Of a DNA stretch of 64,000 nt, positions 16,606 to 26,881 are shown piece after piece; position 1 is the stretch's first letter; each line of letters begins with the position of its first letter. Source of the DNA: Rhodanobacteraceae bacterium (GTDB lineage: Bacteria; Pseudomonadota; Gammaproteobacteria; Xanthomonadales; Rhodanobacteraceae). The stretch is taken from positions 271,319 to 335,318 of the forward strand of contig JAACZU010000003.1 in the NCBI GenBank assembly GCA_009996615.1, in the 5' to 3' direction. The position numbers and the translations under genes are program-made. Below the pieces are notes generated by a model, which did no database searches, was not told the origin of the DNA, and saw only the letters and a program-made list of their open reading frames with translations.

Positions 16606-18954
16606 TCAACCGTCGTCGTCCGGATTGCGCAGCTGGATCGCGACCGGCCGCGACAGCGCGATGCTGTGCGCGCGCAGCCGCGCGAGGATGTCGAACAGCA
16701 ACTCGCTGCGCACCGTGCTCGACTGCCGCGGGCTGGTCACGTAGGCGACCGCGATGAAGACCATCGTGCCGCCCTCGATGCCGTCGAGCAGCACGCTCGG
16801 CGTCGGCGTCTTCAGCACGCCGGGGTGCGCGGCGAACGCGGCGAACAGGATCTCGCGCACGCGGTCGGCGTCGCTGCCCAGCGGCATCGGCAGGCGGATG
16901 CGCACGCGGCCTTCGGCGTTCGCCAGCGTCACGTTGCGCACGCTCTTGGTGATCAGCTCCGAGTTCGGCACGATCACGGTCGAGCGGTCGGCCATCTGGA
17001 TCTCGGTCGCGCGCACGTTGATGCGGCGGATGTCGCCCTCGGTATCGCCAAGCACGACCCAGTCGCCGACCTTGACCGGCCGCTCGACCAGCAGGATCAG
17101 GCCGGACACGAAGTTCTGCACGATCGCCTGCAGGCCGAAGCCGATGCCGACCGACAGCGCGCTGGCGACCCAGGCGATGCGCTCGACGCTCAGGCCCAGC
17201 GCGGACAGCGCGAACGCGAACACGACCACGCCGCCGGCATAGCCGAGCAGCGTCGTGACCGAGCTGCGCATGGCCGGCTCCAGCCGCGTGGTCGGCAGGT
17301 AGTGCTCGCGCAGCCAGCGCTGCAGAGCGCGGATCGCGACCAGGCCGAACACGAACACGGCCAGCGCGCTGACCACCGCGCCCGGCGTGACCTCGATCTG
17401 GCCGATCTTCAGGCCGGTGCCGGCCTGGCCCAGCCGCGCGAGCAGGTCCGCCGGACCGGTGCCGAACGGCAGCAGCGCCGCAGCCAGCGCGAGCAGCACC
17501 GCGCATACGCGGAACGCCCCCGAGCACAGCACGGCGAGCTGGTCGAGCACGCGTGGCTCCAGGCCGAGCGCGTGCTCGGCCCATTCCGCGCGCGAGGACA
17601 ACGCGCTCGCGCACAGGTCCTCGACCAGATGCACGAGCAGGTAGAACGCGGACACGATGATGCCGACCCCGACCATCTGGCGCGCGATCTGGTTGGCCAG
17701 CGCGATGTAGCCGAACACGGCGGCGAACAGCGTCGCGAGCACGCCCAGCCACAGTGCGGCGATGCCAAGGCCGACCCACAGCGTGCGCCGCGGCGGCGCG
17801 ACGGCGCCGTCATCGGCCGGCGCGGCGCCACGCGCATCGGCCGTCCGCAGCAGGCCCCAGCCGATCAGCACGCTGTACAGCACGGCGACGACGAGGCTGG
17901 TCAGGATCGTCGCCGACAGGCTCGCCGCGACCAGCGAGTTGACCTGCTTGGCGAGCTGGCTCAGCGCGACCAGCACGCCGACCAGCAGCGGGAACAGGCG
18001 CAGGCGTGCGGCGATCGCATCGTCGATCGGCGCCAGCCGCCACGACGGCCGCCGCGCCGACAGCAGCGCGCGGCCGAGGCCGGTGACGAAGCTGCCGAAG
18101 AACACCGCGCCGACCAGCGCACGCGCGAACGCCTTCTCGGCGCCGCTGAACGCCTCGTGCCAGTCCAGGCCGCTGACGATCGCCTGTGCGCCGCCGCCAG
18201 TGAACAGCGTGGCGACCGCGACCACCGCGACCGCATGCGCCGACCGGCGCAGGCGGCCCTGCGGCATGCGCCCGGCGGTCAGGCCGAGCAGCGCGCGCTC
18301 GGCCGCCCAGCGACCGAGCACGATCAGCAGCAGGCCGAGTCCGAGGCCGGCCAGCGCGTGGCTGCGGTTGTCCGGCGCGAACGCGTCCCTGAGCGCGGTG
18401 ACGAGGCCGTCGCGCAACGCGGCCAGGCGCGCGCCGTCGCGCTCGAGGTTGCCGCCGAGCTCGCGCCAGAACGTCGGCGACAGCGGCGTGGCGGTGCGCC
18501 GGGTCAGGCGCGCCTGGAAGTTCGCGCGGCGCGCCTCGGTGATCTCGCCGGACAGCTGCTGCGCGTCGACCGCCAGCAGGCGTGCGCGCTTGATCTCGGC
18601 GTCGAGCGCGGCGCGCTCCTTGCCGAGCGCGTTGCGCTGCGCGGTGATGTCGGCCGCCTCGGCTGGCGCGCCCTTGGCCGGCGCCTCGCCCAGTTCGGCG
18701 ATGCGCGCATCGAGCGCGGCAAGCCTGGGCGCACGGTCGGTGGCGAGCGCGTCGGCACGCGTGGCGAGCGCGGCCACCGCGTCGCGGAACGCGGTCAGCT
18801 GCGCATCGTCGACCTCGCCGCCGAGCTGCTTGCGGATATCGGCGACCTGCGCGCGCGCATCATCGAAGAACCTGGCCGGGTCCTGCTCCTGGGCCAAGCC
18901 ACGCAGGCTGGCCAGCGCGAGCAGGACGGTGAACACCACACGGAATAAAGACAT
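16606..18954 (-). CDS. Large MscS-family mechanosensitive channel with DUF3772
   Basis: The 782-residue product starts with a signal peptide (LLALASLRGLAQ) and a periplasmic coiled-coil region of about 160 residues typical of DUF3772. It is followed by about ten membrane segments. The C-terminal third holds the MscS pore helix and beta domain: SVGIGFGLQAIVQNFVSGLILLVER-type sequence, then VKVGDWVVLGDTEGDIRRINVRATEIQ and VPNSELI. Such proteins protect cells from osmotic downshock or sense envelope tension. The gene lies downstream of the VIT transporter gene in the same direction, with a family A repeat between, and converges with the glycosyltransferase gene. Confidence 0.9.
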   Translation of the reverse strand: MSLFRVVFTVLLALASLRGLAQEQDPARFFDDARAQVADIRKQLGGEVDDAQLTAFRDAVAALATRADALATDRAPRLAALDARIAELGEAPAKGAPAEAADITAQRNALGKERAALDAEIKRARLLAVDAQQLSGEITEARRANFQARLTRRTATPLSPTFWRELGGNLERDGARLAALRDGLVTALRDAFAPDNRSHALAGLGLGLLLIVLGRWAAERALLGLTAGRMPQGRLRRSAHAVAVVAVATLFTGGGAQAIVSGLDWHEAFSGAEKAFARALVGAVFFGSFVTGLGRALLSARRPSWRLAPIDDAIAARLRLFPLLVGVLVALSQLAKQVNSLVAASLSATILTSLVVAVLYSVLIGWGLLRTADARGAAPADDGAVAPPRRTLWVGLGIAALWLGVLATLFAAVFGYIALANQIARQMVGVGIIVSAFYLLVHLVEDLCASALSSRAEWAEHALGLEPRVLDQLAVLCSGAFRVCAVLLALAAALLPFGTGPADLLARLGQAGTGLKIGQIEVTPGAVVSALAVFVFGLVAIRALQRWLREHYLPTTRLEPAMRSSVTTLLGYAGGVVVFAFALSALGLSVERIAWVASALSVGIGFGLQAIVQNFVSGLILLVERPVKVGDWVVLGDTEGDIRRINVRATEIQMADRSTVIVPNSELITKSVRNVTLANAEGRVRIRLPMPLGSDADRVREILFAAFAAHPGVLKTPTPSVLLDGIEGGTMVFIAVAYVTSPRQSSTVRSELLFDILARLRAHSIALSRPVAIQLRNPDDDG

Positions 18955-19063
18955 AGCGCGGCATGATCGAAGCCGCGCGTGGCAGCGTCAATCGCCGGCG
19001 CGGCCGCGGTTCGGCGCAGCTTCATGCGGCGCAGTGTTGCTCGACCCGCGCCTGCATCGGTCG

Positions 19064-19203
19064 GTAGGGTGGGCCGCAGCGCCGAAGGCGCGAGTCCCAC
19101 CAAGCATCCATCCCTGGAGCGGTATTCCGGTCGGCATCCATGCCTCCCCCTCAGCGGCCGGAGGGCCGCTTCGACCGCTGCGCGGCTGCGGCCCACCCTA
19201 CCT
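19064..19203. repeat. Dispersed palindromic repeat, family A (copy 2)
   Basis: The arms GTAGGGTGGGCCGCAGCGCC and GCGGCTGCGGCCCACCCTAC bracket a longer, unrelated centre of about 80 bp than in the other copies. It lies between the tandem VIT and MscS genes, so this copy is not at a convergent junction. The centre contains a small extra palindrome around CAGCGGCCGGAGGGCCGCT. Confidence 0.8.
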
Positions 19204-19229
19204 GCGTGGGAGTGGCAACAGCCGCGCGG

Positions 19230-19922
19230 TCAGGCCACCGTGCCGAACAGCGCGCCGACGGCGGCGGTCGCGGCCATCGCGAACGCACCCCAGAACGTGA
19301 TGCGGCCGGCGCCGGTCCACAGCGAGGCACCGCCGGTGTAGGCGGCGAGCGCGCCGAGCACGGCCAGGAACAGCAGCGAGGCGATCGCCACGGCCCAGGT
19401 CGCGGCCGCCAGCGGCACCAGCGCGGCGACCGCGAGCGGCAGCAGCGAGCCGAGCGCGAACGTGCCGGCCGAGGCGAACGCGGCCTGCACCGGCCGCGCG
19501 GTCGTGATCTCGTTGATGCCGAGCTCGTCGCGCGCGTGCGCGCCGAGCGCGTCATGGGCCATCAGCTGCGTGGCGACCTGGCGCGCCAGCGCCGGCTCGA
19601 GGCCGCGGTGCACGTAGATCGCGGCCAGCTCGGCCTGCTCGCTGTCGTGCTGCGTGGCCAGTTCGTGCCGTTCACGCTCGAGGTCGGCGCGCTCGGTGTC
19701 GCTCTGCGAGCTGACCGAGACGTACTCGCCGGCCGCCATCGACATCGCGCCGGCGACCAGCGCGGCCACGCCGGCGGTCAGCACCGCCGTGCGGTCGGCC
19801 TGCGCGGCGGCGACGCCGATGATCAGGCTGGCGGTCGACAGGATGCCGTCGTTGGCGCCGAGCACGGCGGCGCGCAGCCAGCCGATGTGTTGCGAGCGGT
19901 GCCGTTCGTGATGCCTGCGCAT
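19230..19922 (-). CDS. VIT1/CCC1-family transporter
   Basis: The 230-residue product fits the VIT family of vacuolar iron transporter-like proteins: an N-terminal WLRAAVLGANDGILSTASLI signature, then AAGEYVSVSSQSDTERADLERE, with a cytoplasmic helical metal-binding region and about five membrane segments. Family members move Fe2+ or Mn2+ out of the cytoplasm. The gene ends 275 bp before the MscS gene, and its start lies 27 bp from the end of aceE on the same strand, so read-through from aceE is likely. The metal is an inference from the family. Confidence 0.9.
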   Translation of the reverse strand: MRRHHERHRSQHIGWLRAAVLGANDGILSTASLIIGVAAAQADRTAVLTAGVAALVAGAMSMAAGEYVSVSSQSDTERADLERERHELATQHDSEQAELAAIYVHRGLEPALARQVATQLMAHDALGAHARDELGINEITTARPVQAAFASAGTFALGSLLPLAVAALVPLAAATWAVAIASLLFLAVLGALAAYTGGASLWTGAGRITFWGAFAMAATAAVGALFGTVA

Positions 19923-19949
19923 GCTCCCCCTCGTGCGTCCGCGACGCGG

Positions 19950-22646
19950 TCAGACCGTCACCGGATTGGGCTTGTCCGCGTCGAGCTTCCACAGCTTGAT
20001 TGCGCGCGCGACGTCCTCGGGGTTCATCTTGCCCTCGGCGGCGAGCGCGGCGATCGCCGCATGCGCGATCCAGTGGCGGTCGACCTCGAAGAAGTCGCGC
20101 AGGTGCGCACGCGTGTCGCTGCGGCCGAAGCCGTCGGTGCCGAGCACGGTGTAGCGCTTGCCCTCGGGCATGAACGCGCGGATCTGGTCGGCGTAGGCAC
20201 GCACGTAGTCGGTCGCCGCGATCGCCGGGCCGGCGCGGCCTTCCAGGCACGCGGTCACGTGCGCCTTGCGCGGCGTCTTGGCGAGCGGATGCAGGCGGTT
20301 CCAGCGCTCGGCGTCGAAGCCGTCGCGGCGCAGCTCCGAGAAGCTCGGGCACGACCAGATGTCGCTGGCCACGCCGAATTCCTTCTCCAGCAGCTCGGCC
20401 GCCGCGATCACCTCGCGCAGGATCGTGCCGGAGCCGAGCAACTGCACGCGCGGCTCGTTCTTCTTCGGCTTGCCGCCGTCCTTGAACAGGTACATGCCCT
20501 TGATGATGTCGGCCTCCACGCCCGCCGGCATGTCCGGATGGGCGTAGTTCTCGTTCATCACGGTGATGTAGTAGTAGACGTCTTCCTGCTCCTGCAGCAT
20601 GCGGCGCGCGCCGTCCTGCAGGATCACCGCGACCTCGTAGGAGAAGGTCGGGTCGTAGGCATGGCAGTTCGGGATGTTGCCGGCGGCCAGGTGCGAATGG
20701 CCGTCCTGGTGCTGCAGGCCCTCGCCGTTGAGCGTCGTGCGGCCGGCGGTGCCGCCGACCAGGAAGCCGCGGCAGCGCAGGTCGCCGGCGGCCCAGGCAA
20801 GGTCGCCGATGCGCTGGTGGCCGAACATCGAGTAGTAGATGTAGAACGGCAGCATCGGCACGTTGCTGACCGAGTAGCTCGACGCCGCGGCCATCCACGC
20901 GCTCATCGCGCCCGGCTCGCTGATGCCTTCCTGCAGCACCTGGCCCTGCTGGTCCTCGCGGTAGTACATGAGCTGGTCGGCATCGACCGGCTTGTACTTC
21001 TGGCCGAACGGCGTGTAGATGCCGATCTGGCGGAACATGCCTTCCATGCCGAACGTGCGTGCCTCGTCGGCGACGATCGGCACGACGTGCGGCGCCAGCT
21101 GCTTGTCGCGCAGCAGCAGGTTCATGCCGCGCACGATCGCCATCGTCGTCGAGATCTCGCGCTCGCCGGTGCCCTGGGTGATCTGCTTGAACGCGTGCAG
21201 GTCCGGTACCGCGATCGAGCTGCTCTTGGCGCGCCGCTGCGGCAGGAAGCCGCCCAGCGCACGGCGGCGCTCGAGCATGTACTGCACTTCCGGCGAATCC
21301 TTGCCCGGGTGGTAGTACGGCACCTCGGCGAGCTTGTCGTCCGGCACCGGCACCTGGAAGCGGTCGCGGAATGCGCGGATCGCGTCGGTATCGAGCTTCT
21401 TCTGCTGGTGGGTCGGGTTCTGCGACTCGCCGCTGCCCAGGCCCATGCCGTAACCCTTGACCGTCTTGGCCAGGATCACGGTCGGCATGCCCTTGGTGTT
21501 CACCGCCGCGTGGTAGGCCGCGTAGACCTTGTGCGGATCGTGGCCGCCGCGGTTCAGGCGCCAGATGTCGTCATCGGACAGGTTCGCGACCAGTTCGCGC
21601 GTCTCCGGCGTCTTGCCGAAGAAGTGCTCGCGCGTGTAGGCGCCGCCGAACGCCTTGCAGTTCTGGTACTCGCCGTCGACGGTGTCCATCATGATCTTGC
21701 GCAGCTTGCCGCTGGTGTCCTTCGCCAGCAGCGGATCCCAGTAGCTGCCCCAGATCACCTTCAGCACGTTCCAGCCGGCGCCGCGGAAGTTGCCTTCCAG
21801 CTCCTGGATGATCTTGCCGTTGCCGCGCACCGGGCCGTCCAGGCGCTGCAGGTTGCAGTTGATCACGAACACCAGGTTGTCCAGGCCTTCGCGCCCGGCC
21901 AGCGAGATCGCGCCGAGCGATTCGGGCTCGTCGGTCTCGCCGTCGCCGAGGAAGCACCACACCTTGCGGTCGCTCGGCGCGATCAGGCCGCGGTTCTCCA
22001 GGTACTTCATGAAGTGCGCCTGGTAGATCGCCTGCAGCGGGCCCAGGCCCATCGACACGGTCGGCACCTGCCAGTAGTCCGGCATCAGCCACGGATGCGG
22101 GTACGAGGACAGGCCGCGGCCCTTGCCAGCGACCTCCATGCGGAACAGGTCCAGCTGCGCCTCGTCGATGCGGCCTTCGAGGAACGAGCGCGCATAGACG
22201 CCGGGGCTGGAGTGACCCTGGTGGAACACCAGGTCGCCCGGATGCTGGGCGCTCGGCGCGCGCCAGAAATGGTTGAAGCCGACGTCGTACAGCGTCGCGC
22301 TCGAGGCGAAGCTGGCGATGTGGCCGCCGAGCTCGCCCGGGCGGCGGTTCGCGCGCACGACCATCGCCATCGCGTTCCAGCGGATCAGCGAGCGGATGCG
22401 CCATTCCATCGCCGCGTCGCCCGGGCTCTTGGCCTCCAGGTGCGGCGGGATCGTGTTGACGTACTCGGTGGTCGGCGCGAACGGCAGGTAGCCGCCGGCG
22501 CGGCGCGTCTCGTCGACCATGCGCTCGAGCAGGAAATGCGCGCGGTCGGTGCCGTCGGCATTGATCACGCCCTTGAGGGCGTCGGTCCATTCCTGCGTCT
22601 CGATCGGATCGAGATCCTGGTCGAGGATGTCGTTGAGCTGGTTCAT
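19950..22646 (-). CDS. aceE: Pyruvate dehydrogenase E1 component (homodimeric type)
   Basis: The 898-residue product is the thiamine-diphosphate-dependent decarboxylase of the pyruvate dehydrogenase complex, turning pyruvate into acetyl groups for the E2 lipoyl domain. The ThDP motif GDGETDEPES to NLVFVINCNLQRLDGPVRGN is clear, as are PTVILAKTVKGYGMG and the C-terminal transketolase domain (VLGTDGFGRSD). Length is close to the E. coli AceE (about 887). I start at 22646 (MNQLNDILD), with AAGG seven bases upstream, not at the upstream ATG. No aceF or lpd lies beside it: neighbours are maeB, which also feeds pyruvate, and the VIT gene. Confidence 0.96.
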   Translation of the reverse strand: MNQLNDILDQDLDPIETQEWTDALKGVINADGTDRAHFLLERMVDETRRAGGYLPFAPTTEYVNTIPPHLEAKSPGDAAMEWRIRSLIRWNAMAMVVRANRRPGELGGHIASFASSATLYDVGFNHFWRAPSAQHPGDLVFHQGHSSPGVYARSFLEGRIDEAQLDLFRMEVAGKGRGLSSYPHPWLMPDYWQVPTVSMGLGPLQAIYQAHFMKYLENRGLIAPSDRKVWCFLGDGETDEPESLGAISLAGREGLDNLVFVINCNLQRLDGPVRGNGKIIQELEGNFRGAGWNVLKVIWGSYWDPLLAKDTSGKLRKIMMDTVDGEYQNCKAFGGAYTREHFFGKTPETRELVANLSDDDIWRLNRGGHDPHKVYAAYHAAVNTKGMPTVILAKTVKGYGMGLGSGESQNPTHQQKKLDTDAIRAFRDRFQVPVPDDKLAEVPYYHPGKDSPEVQYMLERRRALGGFLPQRRAKSSSIAVPDLHAFKQITQGTGEREISTTMAIVRGMNLLLRDKQLAPHVVPIVADEARTFGMEGMFRQIGIYTPFGQKYKPVDADQLMYYREDQQGQVLQEGISEPGAMSAWMAAASSYSVSNVPMLPFYIYYSMFGHQRIGDLAWAAGDLRCRGFLVGGTAGRTTLNGEGLQHQDGHSHLAAGNIPNCHAYDPTFSYEVAVILQDGARRMLQEQEDVYYYITVMNENYAHPDMPAGVEADIIKGMYLFKDGGKPKKNEPRVQLLGSGTILREVIAAAELLEKEFGVASDIWSCPSFSELRRDGFDAERWNRLHPLAKTPRKAHVTACLEGRAGPAIAATDYVRAYADQIRAFMPEGKRYTVLGTDGFGRSDTRAHLRDFFEVDRHWIAHAAIAALAAEGKMNPEDVARAIKLWKLDADKPNPVTV

Positions 22647-22754
22647 TGCGACCTTCTTCTCCGGGCGCATCCGTGGCCGGAGCGCTTGCATTGCGGGTGG
22701 ATGCGGAACCGCGCGCGACGACGCGGCGCGGTCCGCCAGACAGGCAAGTTTAGC

Positions 22755-22926
22755 CCGGAATTCCCACGCCGTTCCTACTGCGGCCGCCGATCCATCCGCC
22801 CTGGCGCGCGCTGCTCCCTCAGCCAGGCTCGACGTAGGCTGCTACGCCTTCGCCCGTCTTCAGTCCGCCGCGCGCACCAGGGCGGCGTCTCGACGCCCTC
22901 GCTACGCAACGGCGTGGGAATTCCGG
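22755..22926. repeat. 172-bp inverted-repeat element between maeB and aceE
   Basis: The outer 19 bases, CCGGAATTCCCACGCCGTT (22755-22773), are exactly repeated in reverse at 22908-22926. Inside, CCGCCCTGGCGCGCGC (22796-22811) pairs at 15 of 16 positions with 22870-22885, and the two spacers between paired blocks are both 22 bases. The arms thus align over 57 bases without gaps around a 58-base centre. It could be a MITE-like remnant or a very large RNA hairpin in the 336-bp gap; I see no transposase or target duplication. Confidence 0.75.
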
Positions 22927-22982
22927 ACTCGCCGTCCCGCGCGCCCGCCGCATGCTGCGGGCGCGGCGGCGGCGGCGGCGCG

Positions 22983-25274
22983 CTACGACGCCGCGCTGGC
23001 CGCGCGGATCTGCGCCTCGACCACCGCCAGCGCGGTCATGTTGAACACGCGCCGCACGGTCGCGGCCGGGGTCAGCACGTGCGCCGGCTTGGACAGGCCC
23101 ATCAGGATCGGGCCGAGCACGACGCCGTCGGTCATCACGCGCGTCATGTTGAACGCGATGTTGGCCGCGTCGAGGTTCGGGCAGACGAACACGTTGGCCG
23201 AGCCGGACAGCTGCGAGTTCGGGAACAGCTGCTCGCGCACCGCCGGGTTCATCGCGGTGTCGGCGTGCATCTCGCCCTCGATCTCCACGCGCGGCAGGCG
23301 CTCGCGCAACAGCTCCACCACACGGCGCATCTTGGCCGCACTGGGGTTGTCGTGGCTGCCGAAATTCGAATGCGACAGCACCGCGACCTTCGGCGTGATG
23401 CCGAACAGCTTCAGGCGCAGCGCCGCCTGCGCGGTCGCCTCGGCGATGCGCTCGGCGTCCGGCTCGACCGCGACGTGCGTGTCGAGGAAGAAGAACACGC
23501 CGCGGTCGTTGAACACCGCGCTCATCGCCGCCGGCGCCTGCACGCCCGGATCGAGCGGGATGATGCCGCGCAGGTAGGAGAGCTTCTTGTGGAAGCGACC
23601 GACCAGGCCGCAGATCAGGCCATCCGCCTCGCCGCGGCGGAGCATCAGCCCGGCGATCACGGTGGCGCGCGAGCGGACGATCTGCTTGGCGCTGTCGGGC
23701 GTGACGCCGTGGCGCTGCAGCAGTTCGTGGTAGAGCGACCAGTAGTCCTTGAAGCGCGGGTCGCTCTCGATGTTGCACAGCTCGAAGTCGACGCCGGGCT
23801 TCAGGCGCAGGTTCAGGCGCGCGATGCGCGACTCGATCACCGACGGCCGGCCGACCAGGATCGGCTGCGCGATGCCCTCGTCGACGACGTGCTGCACCGC
23901 GCGCAGCACGACCTCCTCCTCGCCCTCGGAGTAGACGATGCGCTTGGGGTCGGCCTTGGCGCGCGCGAACACCGGCTTCATCAGCAAGGTGGTGCGGAAC
24001 ACGAACGCGTTGAGCTTCTCGCGGTACGCGCGCAGGTCCTCGATCGGGCGCGTGGCCACGCCCGAATCCATCGCGGCCTTGGCCACCGCCGGCGCCAGCT
24101 GCACGATCAGGCGCGGATCGAACGGCTGCGGGATGATGTATTCGGGGCCGAACGACAGCGTCTTGCCGCCGTACGCGCGCGCGGCGACGTCGCTCGACTC
24201 GCGCCGCGCCAGCTCGGCGATCGCGTGCACGCAGGCGACCTTCATCGCCTCGTTGATCACGGTCGCGCCGACGTCGAGCGCGCCGCGGAAGATGTACGGG
24301 AAGCACAGCGCGTTGTTGACCTGGTTCGGATAGTCCGAACGGCCGGTCGCGATGATCGCGTCCGGGCGCACCGCCTGCGCCTCCTCCGGCAGGATCTCCG
24401 GCGTCGGGTTGGCCAGCGCGAGGATGATCGGCCGCTCGGCCATGCGCGCGACCATCGCCGCCTTCAGCACGCCCGGCGCGGACAGGCCGAGGAACACGTC
24501 GGCGCCGTCGATGATCTCGTCGAGCGTGCGCGCGTCGGTCTCGCGCGCGTAGCGGCACTTGTTCGGGTCCATCTCCTCGGTGCGGCCCTTCCAGACCACG
24601 CCGAGGCGGTCGGCGACCCAGATGTTCTCCGGCTTCACGCCGAGGCTGACCGCCATGTCCAGGCACGCGATGCCGGCCGCGCCGGCGCCGGTCGAGACCA
24701 GCTTGATCTCGCCGATCTCCTTGCCGGCCACGCGCAGCGCGTTGACCAGCGCCGCGCCGACGATGATCGCGGTGCCGTGCTGGTCGTCGTGGAAGACCGG
24801 GATCTTCATGCGCTCGCGCAGCTTCCGCTCGACCTCGAAGCACTCGGGCGCCTTGATGTCCTCGAGGTTGATGCCGCCGAAGCTCGGCTCGAGGCTGGCG
24901 ATGATCTCGACCAGCTTGTCCGGATCGTTCTCGGCGACCTCCAGGTCGAACACGTCGATGCCGGCGAACTTCTGGAACAGCACGCCCTTGCCTTCCATCA
25001 CCGGCTTGGCGGCGAGCGGGCCGATGTTGCCCAGGCCGAGCACCGCGGTGCCGTTGGTGATCACCGCGACGAGGTTGCTGCGCGCGGTCAGGCTGGCGAC
25101 CTCGGCCGGATCGCGCACGATCTCCTCGCAGGCGGCGGCGACGCCGGGCGAGTAGGCCAGCGACAGCTCGCGCTGGGTCACGACCGGCTTGGTCGGGGAA
25201 ACCTTGATCTTTCCGGCCGGCTCGCGCCGGTGGTAGTCGAGGGCGGCTTTTTTCAGTTCTTCGATGGTCGACAT
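22983..25274 (-). CDS. maeB: NADP-dependent malic enzyme with PTA-like domain
   Basis: The 763-residue product converts malate to pyruvate and CO2 with NADP reduction. The N-terminal two thirds is malic enzyme ([20 protein letters not shown], then the metal and substrate region [12 protein letters not shown] near residue 160 and the nucleotide fold [14 protein letters not shown]). The C-terminal 330 residues resemble phosphotransacetylase ([19 protein letters not shown]) and act in the family as a regulatory acetyl-CoA sensor, not as an enzyme. Length matches E. coli MaeB (759). The gene reads toward aceE, so both enzymes around pyruvate share direction and maybe regulation, with the inverted-repeat element between them. 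Confidence 0.96.
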   Translation of the reverse strand: MSTIEELKKAALDYHRREPAGKIKVSPTKPVVTQRELSLAYSPGVAAACEEIVRDPAEVASLTARSNLVAVITNGTAVLGLGNIGPLAAKPVMEGKGVLFQKFAGIDVFDLEVAENDPDKLVEIIASLEPSFGGINLEDIKAPECFEVERKLRERMKIPVFHDDQHGTAIIVGAALVNALRVAGKEIGEIKLVSTGAGAAGIACLDMAVSLGVKPENIWVADRLGVVWKGRTEEMDPNKCRYARETDARTLDEIIDGADVFLGLSAPGVLKAAMVARMAERPIILALANPTPEILPEEAQAVRPDAIIATGRSDYPNQVNNALCFPYIFRGALDVGATVINEAMKVACVHAIAELARRESSDVAARAYGGKTLSFGPEYIIPQPFDPRLIVQLAPAVAKAAMDSGVATRPIEDLRAYREKLNAFVFRTTLLMKPVFARAKADPKRIVYSEGEEEVVLRAVQHVVDEGIAQPILVGRPSVIESRIARLNLRLKPGVDFELCNIESDPRFKDYWSLYHELLQRHGVTPDSAKQIVRSRATVIAGLMLRRGEADGLICGLVGRFHKKLSYLRGIIPLDPGVQAPAAMSAVFNDRGVFFFLDTHVAVEPDAERIAEATAQAALRLKLFGITPKVAVLSHSNFGSHDNPSAAKMRRVVELLRERLPRVEIEGEMHADTAMNPAVREQLFPNSQLSGSANVFVCPNLDAANIAFNMTRVMTDGVVLGPILMGLSKPAHVLTPAATVRRVFNMTALAVVEAQIRAASAAS

Positions 25275-25469
25275 GGCGCGGAATTCAGGGCGCGCGACGC
25301 GAGCCGCGCAGGCGGAAACGGCCCGGGACTATAGCACCGCGCCCGCCGGCATCGGCCGCGCGCGGCGTCACGACGCGGCGCAGCGGACGCCGGCCGGCGC
25401 GGCCGCGGCGCCCTGCCCATGACCGCCCGCCGATCCGCGCCGCGGCCGTGGCGAACGCAACGAGCCGCC

Positions 25470-26780
25470 CTACTCGGCGTGGTGCAGGTAGTCCAGCGCC
25501 GCCTGCAGCATGCCCGCGCTGCCGACCGCGAGCGCGCCTTCGTCGACGAAGAACTTCGGCGAGTGGTTGGTCGGCGCAGTGGCCGGATCGACGCCAGCCG
25601 GCGTCGCGCCGACGAAGAAATACACGCTCGGCACGCCGATCGCGCGGCCGAAGTGCGGGAAATCCTCCGACGCGGTCCAGCGCTGCGCCTCCTGCACGTG
25701 CTCCTTGCCGAGCGCGGTTTCCAGGCTCGCGCGCACGCGCGCGGTCAGCGCCGGATCGTTCGTGTTGACCGGGTTGCTGCTGTCGGCCGACAGCGGGATC
25801 TGCGTCTCGACCGTAGCGCCCTGCGCCGCGGCGACGTGCTCGGCGATCGTCTTCAGGCTCGCCAACGCGTGCTGGCGCATGCCCTCGTCGAACGCGCGCA
25901 CCGTGCCCTGCAGCTCGGCCGTGTCCGGCACGATGTTGAAGCGCTGGCCGCCGTTGAACACGCCGAATGTGACCACCGCCGGGTCCTGGTTGAGGTCGAG
26001 CTGGCGGCTGACGATGGTCTGCGCGTTCGTCACGATCTGCGCCGCGGTCACGATCGGGTCGATGCCCTTCCACGGCGTCGCGCCGTGGCTCTGCTTGCCA
26101 TGCACGACGATGCGGAACGTGTCGGAGCTGGCCATCGCGCCGCCCGGCCGCAGCGCGACCGTGCCGACCGGCAGCGCGCTGACCACGTGCATGCCGAACA
26201 CCGCGTCCGGCTTGAAGTCCTTGAACACGCCGTCCTTGACCATCAGCGGCGCACCGCCCTCCTCGCCCGCCGGCGCGCCCTCCTCGGCCGGCTGGAAGAT
26301 GAACATGACCTCGCCCGGCAGGTCCTTGCGCACTTTCGCCATCGCCGCGGCGATGCCGAGCGTCATCGCCGTGTGCGCATCGTGCCCGCAGGCATGCATC
26401 ACGCCGACTTCCTTGCCGAGGTACTCGCCCTTCGCCTTCGAGGCGAACGGCAGGTCGACCTCCTCGGTCACCGGCAACGCATCCATGTCGGCGCGGATCG
26501 CCAGCTTCGGTCCCGGCTTGCCGCCCTTCAGGATGCCGACCACGCCGGTGTGCGCGACGCCGGTGCGCACCTCGAAACCGAGCTTCTTCAGCTCCGCCGC
26601 GACGAGTTTGGACGTGCGCAGCTCGTGGTTGCCGAGCTCGGGATGCTGGTGCAGGTCGCGCCGCCACGCGGTGATCTGCGGCAGCAGCGGCTGGATCATC
26701 TGCGGCGACGTTTCGGCGGCCGCGGCCGTGCCGGACGTCAGGGCAATCAGCAAGGAAACGGCGATCAGGTTCTTCGACAC
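25470..26780 (-). CDS. Secreted M20 family amidohydrolase/carboxypeptidase
   Basis: The 436-residue product belongs to the M20D peptidase group (hippurate or N-acyl-amino-acid hydrolases). Metal-binding and catalytic motifs visible are WRRDLHQHPELG, IRADMDALPV, MHACGHDAHTAM, FQPAEEG, and a C-terminal SEDFPHFGR. I chose a GTG start at 26780: it gives a clean signal peptide (SKNLIAVSLLIALTSGTAAAA) and follows GGAG six bases upstream. Longer starts add a nonsense tail. It should act in the periplasm. The gene lies alone between maeB and the DUF1704 gene. The substrate is unknown. Confidence 0.9.
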   Translation of the reverse strand: MSKNLIAVSLLIALTSGTAAAAETSPQMIQPLLPQITAWRRDLHQHPELGNHELRTSKLVAAELKKLGFEVRTGVAHTGVVGILKGGKPGPKLAIRADMDALPVTEEVDLPFASKAKGEYLGKEVGVMHACGHDAHTAMTLGIAAAMAKVRKDLPGEVMFIFQPAEEGAPAGEEGGAPLMVKDGVFKDFKPDAVFGMHVVSALPVGTVALRPGGAMASSDTFRIVVHGKQSHGATPWKGIDPIVTAAQIVTNAQTIVSRQLDLNQDPAVVTFGVFNGGQRFNIVPDTAELQGTVRAFDEGMRQHALASLKTIAEHVAAAQGATVETQIPLSADSSNPVNTNDPALTARVRASLETALGKEHVQEAQRWTASEDFPHFGRAIGVPSVYFFVGATPAGVDPATAPTNHSPKFFVDEGALAVGSAGMLQAALDYLHHAE

Positions 26781-26881
26781 GGGCGGCTCCGACCAGCAGA
26801 AACCGCCATGGAATCGCATCGGCGGTGCCGGCACAAGCGGTTTCGTTCGGGCGCGACCGCCCTACGTCCGGCGCCGCGAAC

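Noticed and set aside
22774..22907. An insertion sequence inside the 172-bp inverted-repeat element
   Set aside because: The centre is too short for a transposase and no target duplication is evident.
19140..25334. A 2,064-codon open frame on the plus strand
   Set aside because: It is antisense to aceE, maeB and the VIT gene and reads as Arg/Ala/Val-rich low-complexity sequence, the expected shadow of GC-rich coding DNA.
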